Shown here: in pieces, positions 22,641-30,693 of the stretch
How the letters are laid out: the number at the start of each line of letters is the position of its first letter
Numbering within the stretch: the stretch's first letter is position 1
Source of the DNA: an uncultured Oscillospiraceae bacterium
GTDB taxonomy: Bacteria > Bacillota > Clostridia > Oscillospirales > Oscillospiraceae
Reading direction: 5' to 3'
DNA: 38,188 nucleotides
Assembly (NCBI GenBank): GCA_947626495.1
Contig: CANQSJ010000022.1
Location: 1 to 38,188, forward strand
Notes under the pieces: generated by a model
The model's input: the letters and a program-made list of their open reading frames with translations, nothing else
What the model was told of the DNA's origin: nothing
Databases searched by the model: none
Translations under genes and position numbers: made by a program

Positions 22641-23957
22641 ATGAAAAAAACCGGCTATCGGATCTTCACCGCGGTGGTCCTGCTGGCCTGCCTGGTGCCC
22701 CTGATCGGCATGATCGCCGTCGGGCCGGCGGAGCCGGCGGCCAACGAGCTGCCAGCGGCCAAGCCCCGGCTGCTGGATTACGACGGCAGCATCAATACCT
22801 CCTTCCTCCAGGAGCTGCAGAACTATGTCTCCAACGGATTCTGGCTGCGGCTGGAGGGCATCACCGCCTGGGACAGCCTGGCGGCGAAGGTGTTCCACGC
22901 CTCCGGCAACGAGGACGTGCTCATCGGCCCAGACGGGTGGCTTTTCTACGGCGAGGCGGTAAACGACATCTCCGGCGCGGAGCAGATGACCGACCGCCAG
23001 ATCTGGTGCGCTGCCCGGAGCTTGGCCCTGATGCAGGAATACGCCGAGGGGCAGGGCGCCCGGTTCGTCTTCACGGTCCCCTGCGGGAAATATACCCTCT
23101 ATCCCCAGCACGCCCCGGACTACGTCACCGTGGCCGAGGGGAGCAACCGGCAGCGGCTGGAAGCGGCGCTGGGGGAGCAGAATGTGAATTATGTAAACCT
23201 ATACGACGTGTTCACCGCCGTGGACGAGGAGCTCTACTGGCATCTGGACAGCCACTGGCACAGCCGGGGCGCGGCGCTGGCGGCGGACGCCATCCTGGGG
23301 CGGCTGGACCGCCGGACGGACTATTTCGCCGGTCCCTTCGTCCAGGGCGAGGACCACGAGGGGGACCTTTACGCCATGCTCTATCCCACCGGGACGGAGC
23401 GGGAGCCGGACTGGACGTGGCAGCCGGGCTTCACCTTTGCCTACCGGAGCGATTTCCACTCCGCCGACGACATCGCCATCGAGACGGAAAACGCCGGGGA
23501 GTCGGGGAGTCTGCTCATGTTCCGGGACTCCTCCGGCCGGAGCCTCTATCCCTACATGGCCCAGAGCTACGGCCAGGCGCTGTTCTCCCGGGAGAACAGC
23601 TACCGGCTGGATCAGATCGACCAGCGGCAGGCGGACGCCGTGGTGGTGGAGCTAGCGGAGCGGACGCTGCCCTATCTCCTCCGGTATCCGGCGGTCTATC
23701 CCGCCCCGGAGCGGGATGCCTCCGCCCTGGACGGGGCGCAGGCCGTGGAGAGCGCCCTGGCCGCCGAGGAGCCGGACGCGGTCATGGAGGGCTATTTCAA
23801 ACTCACCGGCACGCTGCCGGCGACGGCCGATGACGCGGCGATATATGTGTCGGTGGACGGCGCGGTGTACGAGGCTATCCCCAACGAGGGGGGCTTCACG
23901 GCCTGGCTGCCTGCCGGGACCGACTGGCAGAACGCCCGGATTTGGGCGGGAGCCTGA
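22641..23957 (+). CDS. AlgX/AlgJ-like SGNH-hydrolase-type (DHHW family) exported protein
   Basis: A 438-residue protein with an N-terminal signal anchor (about residues 7-30). The region VLIGPDGWLFYGEAVND begins a domain like AlgX/AlgJ and DHHW proteins, which complete polymer O-acetylation outside the membrane. DSHWHSRGAALAADAI carries the conserved Asp-His motif, and SLLMFRDSSGRSLYPYMAQS likely contains the nucleophile serine. A C-terminal region (about 350-438) resembles a small beta domain. It follows the MBOAT gene at 15 bases; the two are expected to act together. Exact substrate unknown. Confidence 0.82.
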   Translation: MKKTGYRIFTAVVLLACLVPLIGMIAVGPAEPAANELPAAKPRLLDYDGSINTSFLQELQNYVSNGFWLRLEGITAWDSLAAKVFHASGNEDVLIGPDGWLFYGEAVNDISGAEQMTDRQIWCAARSLALMQEYAEGQGARFVFTVPCGKYTLYPQHAPDYVTVAEGSNRQRLEAALGEQNVNYVNLYDVFTAVDEELYWHLDSHWHSRGAALAADAILGRLDRRTDYFAGPFVQGEDHEGDLYAMLYPTGTEREPDWTWQPGFTFAYRSDFHSADDIAIETENAGESGSLLMFRDSSGRSLYPYMAQSYGQALFSRENSYRLDQIDQRQADAVVVELAERTLPYLLRYPAVYPAPERDASALDGAQAVESALAAEEPDAVMEGYFKLTGTLPATADDAAIYVSVDGAVYEAIPNEGGFTAWLPAGTDWQNARIWAGA

Positions 23958-23996
23958 ACAAAGGAAACGATCACAGAATAAAGGAGCGGACTTACC

Positions 23997-25493
23997 ATGC
24001 AGATGCAAGAGGCACTGAACACCCTGGAGAGCATCCAGAAGAAGATGTACGCCTTCGGCGCGGCCAGCTCGGCGCTGTATCTGGACGGCGTCACCGTGGC
24101 CCCCAGGGACACGGCGGAGGGCCGGGGCGTGGCCCTGGGCATCCTGGCGGGGGAGGAGCACAAGCTCATGACCAGCCCGGAACTGGCCGAGGCCCTGGCC
24201 TGTCTGGAGGAGCACGCGGGGGAGCTGGACAGGCTCCACGCCCGCCAGGTGGAGGAGCTGGGCCGGCAGGTGCGCAAGCTCAGAAGCGTCCCCGCCCAGG
24301 AGTATATGGACTACGCCCGGCTGACCAACGAGGCCAGCGCCATCTGGCACCGGGCCAAGGAGACCAGCGACTTTGAGCTGTTCCGGCCCTGTCTGGAGAA
24401 GCTGGTGGAGTATAACCGGAAATTCGCCGGGTACTATGCCCCGGACAAGGACCCCTACGACGCGCTGCTGGACGATTATGAGCGGGGCCTGAACAAGGAG
24501 TATCTGGACCGGTTCTTCGGCGTGCTGCGCCAGCGGCTGGTGCCCCTGATCCAGGCGGTGGGGCAGCGGCCCCAGCCGGACGTGAGCTTCCTGCATGTCC
24601 ATTATCCCGCCGAGCAGCAGCGGAAGTTCTCCGATTATCTCATGGAGGTGATGGGGCTGGACCGGGCCCACTGCACCATCGGGGAGACGGAGCATCCCTT
24701 CACCCTGGAGTTCAACAACAAGGACGTGCGCATCACCACCAACTACCGGGAGGACGACGTGTCCGGGTCCATGTACTCGGTGATCCACGAGGGCGGCCAC
24801 GCCCTGTACGAGCGGAATATCTGCGATGAGGTACAGTATACCTGCCTGGCGGGGGGCACCTCCATGAGCGTGCACGAGAGCCAGAGCCGGTTTTACGAGA
24901 ACATCATCGGCCGGTCCCGGCCCTTCATCGAGGCCATCTATCCCAAGGTGCAGTCGTTCTTCCCCCAGCAGCTGGCCGGCGTGACGGCGGAGCAGTTCTG
25001 GCGGGCGGTGAACATGGCCCAGCCCTCCCTCATCCGCACGGAGGCGGACGAGCTGACCTACTGCCTGCACGTGATGGTCCGCTATGAGATCGAAAAGCAG
25101 CTCATCGGCGGTACGCTGGAAGTGAAGGACGTGCCGGAGGTATGGAACCGGCTCTACAAGGAATATCTGGGCGTGGACGTGCCCGACGACCGGCACGGCT
25201 GTCTGCAGGATTCCCACTGGTCCGGCGGCAGCTTTGGCTATTTCCCCTCCTATGCCCTGGGTAGCGCCTACGGCGCCCAGATGCTGGCCAATATGGAAAA
25301 GGACATCGACGTGTGGGGCCCGGTGGCCAAGGGAGACCTGAGCCAGGTCACCGGCTGGCTGAAGGAGAAGGTCCACAAATACGGCAGCCTCCTCACCCCC
25401 GACCAGGTGATCGCGGGCGCCTGCGGCTCCTTCGATCCCACGTATTACACCGATTATCTGACCGGGAAATATTCCACTTTGTACGGCCTGTAA
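23997..25493 (+). CDS. M32-family metallocarboxypeptidase
   Basis: A 498-residue carboxypeptidase of peptidase family M32 (thermostable carboxypeptidase 1 type), removing C-terminal residues from peptides using a divalent metal. The metal motif HEGGH occurs in VIHEGGHALYE near residue 263. Other family signatures are SMSVHESQSRFYEN, LIRTEADELTYCLH, and a C-terminal HWSGGSFGYFPSYALG. The length is standard. SD AAAGGAGCGG precedes ATG. Gap of 39 bases after the AlgX-like gene suggests possible cotranscription. No clear terminator follows; the hydrogenase operon has its own promoter. Confidence 0.95.
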   Translation: MQMQEALNTLESIQKKMYAFGAASSALYLDGVTVAPRDTAEGRGVALGILAGEEHKLMTSPELAEALACLEEHAGELDRLHARQVEELGRQVRKLRSVPAQEYMDYARLTNEASAIWHRAKETSDFELFRPCLEKLVEYNRKFAGYYAPDKDPYDALLDDYERGLNKEYLDRFFGVLRQRLVPLIQAVGQRPQPDVSFLHVHYPAEQQRKFSDYLMEVMGLDRAHCTIGETEHPFTLEFNNKDVRITTNYREDDVSGSMYSVIHEGGHALYERNICDEVQYTCLAGGTSMSVHESQSRFYENIIGRSRPFIEAIYPKVQSFFPQQLAGVTAEQFWRAVNMAQPSLIRTEADELTYCLHVMVRYEIEKQLIGGTLEVKDVPEVWNRLYKEYLGVDVPDDRHGCLQDSHWSGGSFGYFPSYALGSAYGAQMLANMEKDIDVWGPVAKGDLSQVTGWLKEKVHKYGSLLTPDQVIAGACGSFDPTYYTDYLTGKYSTLYGL

Positions 25494-25532
25494 AAACGGG
25501 AAAAATTGGATGTTTTGACGTATTTGTTTTGG

Positions 25533-25561
25533 TTGACGATACGGGCGCATGCAGGTATACT
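25533..25561 (+). promoter_or_regulatory. promoter of the hydCBA operon
   Basis: TTGACG (25533-25538), exactly 17 bases, TATACT (25556-25561). Predicted transcript start is about 25568, 45 bases before hydC. The -10 box lies in the centre of a large palindrome (25541-25573). Confidence 0.82.
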
Positions 25562-25573
25562 GTATGCGCCCGT
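25541..25573 (+). promoter_or_regulatory. 33-bp palindrome over the hyd -10 box (candidate operator)
   Basis: Arms ACGGGCGCATGCAG (25541-25554) and CTGTATGCGCCCGT (25560-25573) match in 13 of 14 positions around GTATA. It spans the spacer, the -10 and the start point, so a dimeric repressor bound here would block polymerase. It does not look like a Rex site. The structure is seen; the operator role is inferred. Confidence 0.6.
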
Positions 25574-25612
25574 CGCATATTTGGGGCGGCTATTACATTT
25601 GTGGGTGAGAAA

Positions 25613-26101
25613 ATGAAAAAAGAGAACCGACAAGCCGACGAGGTGAGGCGGATCGTGGACAGCTATGACTGCCAGGAATCCAACCTCATCGCCATTTTGC
25701 AGGATGTGCAGAACGAGTTCAAATACCTGAGCGAGGAGGCGCTGACCGTCATCGCGGAAAAGCTGGGCGTCAGCACCGCGAAGGTGTACAGCGTGGCCAC
25801 GTTCTATGAGAATTTCTCCCTGGAGGCCAAGGGGAAGCACATCGTGCGCATCTGCACCGGCACGGCCTGCCACGTGCGCAAGAGCCAGCCTATCTATGAC
25901 ACCATCCGGGAGTATCTGGGCCTGTCCGGCAAGCGGAGGACCTCCGACGACGGCCTGTTCACCCTGGAGACTGTGGCGTGTCTGGGCGCCTGCGGCCTGG
26001 CCCCGGTCATGACCATCGACGGGGAGGTCCACGCCAAAATGACGCCGGAGGACGCCGTGGCGCTGATGGAGGACATCCGGCGGAAGGAGGCGGCGGTATG
26101 A
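25613..26101 (+). CDS. hydC: NADH-dependent [FeFe]-hydrogenase, NuoE-like subunit
   Basis: A 162-residue thioredoxin-like [2Fe-2S] protein homologous to NuoE and to the HydC subunit of trimeric hydrogenases. The helical N-terminal part contains LIAILQDVQNEFKYLSEEAL, and cluster ligands are CTGTAC and CLGAC (Cys-X4-Cys and Cys-X3-Cys). YSVATFYENF is a conserved NuoE motif. ATG at 25613 follows GGTGAG; an upstream open frame lacks a site. It overlaps hydB by four bases (ATGA). It should relay electrons between the flavin in HydB and HydA. Confidence 0.93.
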   Translation: MKKENRQADEVRRIVDSYDCQESNLIAILQDVQNEFKYLSEEALTVIAEKLGVSTAKVYSVATFYENFSLEAKGKHIVRICTGTACHVRKSQPIYDTIREYLGLSGKRRTSDDGLFTLETVACLGACGLAPVMTIDGEVHAKMTPEDAVALMEDIRRKEAAV

Positions 26102-28005
26102 CGAGACGCAATAAGCTGACACGGGACACCTTCCACGTGTTCCAGGCCAACGCCAAAAATGCCCTGCGCCAGAGCGAGCAGGTCACCAGCGTGCTGATCT
26201 GCGCCGGTACCGGCTGCATCGCCGGCGGGTCTCTGGATATTTATGAGAACATCAAGGCCGAGTGCGAGAAGCGGGGCCTGGCCGTCTATGTGGGGCTGAA
26301 GCACGACTCCGACGAGGAGAAGAGCCTGCATGTGAAGATGAGCGGCTGCCACGGCTTCTGCGAGATGGGGCCGCTGGTGCACATCGAGCCCATGGGCGTG
26401 ATGTACATCCACGTCAAGCCCGAGGACTGCCACGAGATCATCGAGAAGACCGTCCTGGGCGGGGAGATCATCGACCGGCTGGTGTACAAGCTGGACGGCG
26501 TGGCCTATCCCCGGCAGGAGGACATCCCCTTTTATAAGAAGCAGCACCGGGTGGTGCTGGAAAACTGCGGCCGCTCCGACGCGGAGGACATCGAGGAATA
26601 TGTGGCCAAGGGCGGCTATGCCGCCTTTGAGAAGGCCCTGTTCGAGATGACCGACGAGGAGATCTGCCGGTCCATCACCGACTCCGGTCTCCGGGGCCGG
26701 GGCGGCGGCGGCTTCCCCGCCGGCCGGAAGTGGGACGGCGCCCGCCGGCAGAAGTCCGACGTGAAATACATCGTCTGCAACGGCGACGAGGGCGACCCCG
26801 GCGCGTTCATGGACCGGTCCGTCATGGAGGGCAACCCCCACTCCGTGCTGGAGGGCATGATGATCGCCGGCCGGGCCGTGGGCAGCCATGAGGGCTATAT
26901 CTACGTCCGGGCGGAGTATCCTCTGGCGGTGAACCGGCTGAAGGCGGCCATCGCCCTGGCGGAGGAATACGGCCTGCTGGGCGACAACATCATGGGCTCC
27001 GACTTCTCCTTCCGCATCCACGTCAACCGGGGCGCGGGCGCCTTCGTCTGCGGCGAGGGCAGCGCCCTCACCGCCTCCATCGAGGGCAAACGGGGCATGC
27101 CCCGGGTCAAGCCGCCCCGCACCATCGAGCAGGGCCTGTGGGCCAAGCCCACGGTGCTCAACAACGTGGAGACCTTCGCCAACGTGCCCCTCATCATCCG
27201 CAATGGCGTGGACTGGTACCGCTCCATCGGCACCAAGACCAGCCCCGGCACCAAGGCCTTCGCCCTCACCGGCAACGTGGTGAACACGGGCCTGATCGAG
27301 GTGCCCATGGGCACCACCGTCCGGGAGGTCATCTTCGACATCGGTGGCGGCATCCGCAAGGGCAAGGCGTTCAAGGCCGTGCAGATCGGCGGCCCCTCCG
27401 GCGGCTGCTGCTGCGCCAGCGAGGAGCATCTGAACCTGCCCCTGGACTTTGATTCCCTCAAGGGCATCGGCGCCATGATCGGCTCCGGCGGCCTGGTGGT
27501 CATGGATGAGGACACCTGCATGGTGGAGACCGCCCGGTTCTTCATGGAGTTCACCCAGAAGGAATCCTGCGGCAAGTGCGTCCCCTGCCGGGAGGGCACC
27601 AAGCGGATGCTGGAGATCCTCAACCGCATCGTGGCCAACAAGGGCACGCTGGAGGATCTGGATCTGCTGGAGGAGCTGGCGGACACCATCACCAACACCG
27701 CCCTGTGCGGCCTGGGCCAGAGCGCCTGCAAGCCGGTGCAGAGCACCCTGAAATACTTCCGGGACGAGTATCTGCGCCATGTGGTTGATCACCACTGCCC
27801 CATCTGCAACCGGGAGAAGCCCCATCCGGTCATCGACGCGGAAAAGTGCAAGGGCTGCGGCAAGTGCCGCAAAAACTGCCCCATGGAGGCCATCTCCGGC
27901 ACGGTGAAGCAGCCTCACTCCATCGACCCGGCCAAGTGCGTCAACTGCGGCGCCTGCGTTTCCAACTGCCCCTTCGGGGCCATCACCGCTGCGAAGGAGG
28001 GCTGA
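26098..28005 (+). CDS. hydB: NADH-dependent [FeFe]-hydrogenase, NuoF-like flavoprotein subunit
   Basis: A 635-residue subunit that binds FMN and NAD. In order: an N-terminal thioredoxin-like [2Fe-2S] domain with CAGTGC and CHGFC; the NuoF core with GRGGGGFPAGRKW (FMN/NADH), NGDEGDPGAFMDR and CGEGSALTASIEGKRG; an SLBB-like part; the [4Fe-4S] motif CGKCVPCREGTKRM with a fourth Cys in GQSACKPV; and a C-terminal ferredoxin with CKGCGKCRKNCP and CVNCGACVSNCP. This is the layout of HydB in electron-bifurcating hydrogenases, which couple NADH and reduced ferredoxin oxidation to H2 production, or the reverse. Start at 26098 is coupled to hydC. Confidence 0.95.
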   Translation: MTRRNKLTRDTFHVFQANAKNALRQSEQVTSVLICAGTGCIAGGSLDIYENIKAECEKRGLAVYVGLKHDSDEEKSLHVKMSGCHGFCEMGPLVHIEPMGVMYIHVKPEDCHEIIEKTVLGGEIIDRLVYKLDGVAYPRQEDIPFYKKQHRVVLENCGRSDAEDIEEYVAKGGYAAFEKALFEMTDEEICRSITDSGLRGRGGGGFPAGRKWDGARRQKSDVKYIVCNGDEGDPGAFMDRSVMEGNPHSVLEGMMIAGRAVGSHEGYIYVRAEYPLAVNRLKAAIALAEEYGLLGDNIMGSDFSFRIHVNRGAGAFVCGEGSALTASIEGKRGMPRVKPPRTIEQGLWAKPTVLNNVETFANVPLIIRNGVDWYRSIGTKTSPGTKAFALTGNVVNTGLIEVPMGTTVREVIFDIGGGIRKGKAFKAVQIGGPSGGCCCASEEHLNLPLDFDSLKGIGAMIGSGGLVVMDEDTCMVETARFFMEFTQKESCGKCVPCREGTKRMLEILNRIVANKGTLEDLDLLEELADTITNTALCGLGQSACKPVQSTLKYFRDEYLRHVVDHHCPICNREKPHPVIDAEKCKGCGKCRKNCPMEAISGTVKQPHSIDPAKCVNCGACVSNCPFGAITAAKEG

Positions 28006-28009
28006 GAAA

Positions 28010-29710
28010 ATGGCAAAAGGGATCATGTATATCGACGGACAGCGGGTCCCCTTCGACGGGGAGAAGAACGTCCTGGCCGTCATCCGCAAGGCGGGCATCG
28101 ATATGCCCACGTTTTGCTACTACTCCGAGCTGAGCGTCTACGGCGCCTGCCGGATGTGCGTGGTGGAGGACGAGCGGGGAAAGATCGACGCGTCCTGCTC
28201 CATGGAGCCCCGGGACGGCATGCGCATCCGCACCAATACGGCCAAGCTGCTCAAGCACCGGCGGCTGAATCTGGAGCTGATGCTGGCCAGCCACTGCCGG
28301 GACTGCACCACCTGCGAGAAGAACGGCAACTGCCGGCTGCAGGAGCTGGCGCTGCGCTTCGGCGTGCGGCGCATCCGCTTTGAGGACACCCGCCCCCACT
28401 ATGAGCGGGACTCCACGTCGCCCTCCATCGTCCGGGACCCCAACAAGTGCATCCTGTGCGGCGACTGCATCCGGGTGTGCGAGGAGATGCAGGGCATGAG
28501 CATTCTGAACTTCGCCTACCGTGGCAGCGAGCTGCAGGTGATGCCCGCGTTCGGGAAAAAGCTGGCGGAGACCAACTGCATCGGCTGCGGCCAGTGCGCC
28601 GCGGCCTGCCCCACCGGCGCCATCACCATCTACAACGAGATCGGACCCGCCTGGCGGGCCCTGCACGACCCCACCAAGCGGGTGGTGTTTCAGATCGCCC
28701 CGGCGGTCCGGGTGGCGGTGGGCGAGGCCTTCGGCCTGGAGCCCGGCGTCAATACCCTGAACCGGCTGGTATCCGCCCTGAAGATGATGGGCGCGGACGA
28801 GGTCTACGACACCACCTTTGGCGCGGACCTGACGGTGATGGAGGAGGCGGACGAATTTCTGGAGCGTCTGGCCAAGGGCGGTCCCTTCCCCATGTTCACC
28901 AGCTGCTGCCCGGCGTGGGTGAAGTACGTGGAGAAAGAGGCGCCCCAGTTTTTGAAGAACATCTCCACCTGCAAATCCCCCATGCAGATGTTCGCCGCCG
29001 TGCTCCGGCAGGAGCATGACAAGCTGGACCAGGAGGACGGCCGGACCACCTATCACATCGCCATTATGCCCTGCACCGCCAAGAAGGGCGAGGCCGCCCG
29101 GGAGGAATTCACCCACAACGGCCGCCGGGATGTGGATCTGGTGCTGACCACCCAGGAGGTGGTCAACATGATCAAGGAATCCGGCATCCGCTTCGCGGAT
29201 CTGGAGGGCGAGGCACCGGATCTGCCCTTCGGCATGGGCACCGGCGCGGGCACCATCTTCGGCGCCACCGGCGGCGTGGCCGAGGCGGTGATCCGTCGGG
29301 TCATGGAGGACAAGAGCAAGAACACCCTCCGGGACATCGAGTTCTCCGGCCTGCGGGGCACCGACGCGGTGCGCACCGTGAGTCTGCCGGTGGGCGACCG
29401 GATGCTGCGCATCGCGGTGGTCCACGGTCTGGTGAATGTGCGCAAGCTGCTGGCCGACATCGAAGCCGGCGAGGAGTATTACGACCTGGTGGAGGTCATG
29501 ACCTGCAAGGGCGGATGCGTCGGCGGCGCCGGCCAGCCCTACGGCCTGACCGCGGTGAAGAACCAGCGGGCGGGCGGCCTCTACGACACCGACCGGCGGG
29601 CGCTCATTAAGAGCTCCGAGCGCAACCCCATCGCGGCGCGGGTGCTGGAGGAGCTGAAGGACAAGACCCACGAGCTGCTCCACGTCCACTACCAGGGCGC
29701 GGCGAAATAA
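28010..29710 (+). CDS. hydA: [FeFe]-hydrogenase catalytic subunit
   Basis: A 566-residue catalytic subunit. N-terminal [2Fe-2S] ligands are C36, C47, C50 and C63. A His-Cys3 cluster follows in HCRDCTTCEKNGNC. Two [4Fe-4S] motifs are CILCGDCIRVC and CIGCGQCAAACP. All three H-cluster motifs are intact: TSCCPAWVKY (L1), MPCTAKKGEAAR (L2) and MTCKGGCVGGAGQP (L3, with Ala where Gly is common). With HydB and HydC it fits the trimeric, NAD- and ferredoxin-linked type. It is shorter than the Thermotoga HydA. GAAGGAGG precedes the ATG, 4 bases after hydB. Maturases HydE, HydF and HydG are not in the window. Confidence 0.97.
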   Translation: MAKGIMYIDGQRVPFDGEKNVLAVIRKAGIDMPTFCYYSELSVYGACRMCVVEDERGKIDASCSMEPRDGMRIRTNTAKLLKHRRLNLELMLASHCRDCTTCEKNGNCRLQELALRFGVRRIRFEDTRPHYERDSTSPSIVRDPNKCILCGDCIRVCEEMQGMSILNFAYRGSELQVMPAFGKKLAETNCIGCGQCAAACPTGAITIYNEIGPAWRALHDPTKRVVFQIAPAVRVAVGEAFGLEPGVNTLNRLVSALKMMGADEVYDTTFGADLTVMEEADEFLERLAKGGPFPMFTSCCPAWVKYVEKEAPQFLKNISTCKSPMQMFAAVLRQEHDKLDQEDGRTTYHIAIMPCTAKKGEAAREEFTHNGRRDVDLVLTTQEVVNMIKESGIRFADLEGEAPDLPFGMGTGAGTIFGATGGVAEAVIRRVMEDKSKNTLRDIEFSGLRGTDAVRTVSLPVGDRMLRIAVVHGLVNVRKLLADIEAGEEYYDLVEVMTCKGGCVGGAGQPYGLTAVKNQRAGGLYDTDRRALIKSSERNPIAARVLEELKDKTHELLHVHYQGAAK

Positions 29711-29724
29711 ACAAAAACAGACGA

Positions 29725-29755
29725 AAGACCGGGAAGCGGACCGCTCCCCGGTCTT
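29725..29755 (+). terminator. hairpin after hydA, weak terminator
   Basis: AAGACCGGG (29725-29733) pairs with CCCGGTCTT (29747-29755), with AGCG/CGCT inside. Only CTGTCC follows, so it may act with the next hairpin. Confidence 0.55.
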
Positions 29756-29772
29756 CTGTCCGTCATAAGCGC

Positions 29773-29808
29773 AAAAAAAGAGCATGGCCGGAAGCCATGC
29801 TCTTTTTT
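29773..29808. terminator. bidirectional terminator between hydA and the DUF1002 gene
   Basis: GAGCATGGC (29780-29788) pairs with GCCATGCTC (29794-29802), with seven A before and six T after. It can stop transcription from both convergent units. Confidence 0.92.
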
Positions 29809-29819
29809 GTCGGCTGGGA

Positions 29820-30683
29820 TCAGCCGAACAGGTTTTTGAAGAAACTCACCACGTTCTTGAAGAAGTCGGCCACCTTGGCGCCAAAGCCCTGGACCTGCTG
29901 GGCATAGTGGGTGACGGAGGAGAGGGCGTCCTTGAACTGCTCCACCTTCTGCTGCAGCTCGTCGGTGGACAGCCCCTCCAGATCGCGGCACAGCCCGATC
30001 AGCCGGCTGATGGTGGCGTCGTCCAGGGTGTAGCCGTACTGGGAGGCGATCTGGACCACCTGGGCGCGCAGCTCGTCGTCCGTCATGTTCTTCGTCTCGT
30101 CCAGCAGCAGCTTCAGCTCGTTGACGATGGCCACCGCGTCCACCTCGTCGATCTGGTCGGCCAGCTCCGCCGTGATCACCAGCTCGTCGGTGGCGGCCTC
30201 CTTGGCCTGCTGCTGCAGCTGCACGCCGGTGATGTTCTCGTACGCCTTGTAGATGCCCGTGAGGGCGGCGGTGCCGGATACCCCGAAGGGGGCGGCCACC
30301 TTCACCTCGGCGTCGTAGATGCCGGCGGTCATCAGGGCGGCCTTGTACATCTCCTCGGTGCACCAGGTGATGTTGCTGGCGCTGACGGTCAGACCGGAGT
30401 TGGCGGCCAGGGTCTTGATATACACGCAGGAGATGGAACGGGTGCCGATGACGCTCTCGTCCACCAGACCCTCCAGATATTGCCGCTCCTCGCTGTTGCT
30501 GACGGTGAGCTCCGTCACGGCGCCGCGGGTCAGGCCGAACTGGCCGTATACGTTCAGGATCTGGTCCTCGGTCAGGTCGGCGCCGAGGACCACCCGCTCC
30601 TCGCCCTCGCTCAGGGCAAAGGCGGGCACGCTCAGGGCCAGAAGGGCACAGACGACGAGAAGAATGCTGAGGAATTTTTTCAT
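29820..30683 (-). CDS. exported DUF1002 protein
   Basis: A 287-residue protein of the DUF1002 (YpuA-like) family, common in Firmicutes and of unknown function. The signal peptide covers residues 1-23 (MKKFLSILLV start, cleavage after AFA). The domain is marked by VVLGADLTEDQ at the start, SISCVYIKTLAANSGLTVS in the middle and GVSGTAALTGIYKAYE. The C-terminus is a Phe-rich amphipathic helix (VADFFKNVVSFFKNLFG). Its AAAGGAG site overlaps the stop codon of pgcA, 10 bases upstream, so it is likely the last gene of the murA-to-DUF1002 unit. Confidence 0.92.
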   Translation of the reverse strand: MKKFLSILLVVCALLALSVPAFALSEGEERVVLGADLTEDQILNVYGQFGLTRGAVTELTVSNSEERQYLEGLVDESVIGTRSISCVYIKTLAANSGLTVSASNITWCTEEMYKAALMTAGIYDAEVKVAAPFGVSGTAALTGIYKAYENITGVQLQQQAKEAATDELVITAELADQIDEVDAVAIVNELKLLLDETKNMTDDELRAQVVQIASQYGYTLDDATISRLIGLCRDLEGLSTDELQQKVEQFKDALSSVTHYAQQVQGFGAKVADFFKNVVSFFKNLFG

Positions 30684-30693
30684 GAAATGGGTA

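Noticed and set aside
25894-28110. 738-residue open frame antisense to hydB
   Set aside because: The opposite strand encodes a fully conserved HydB; the antisense product is low-complexity and has no recognisable domain.
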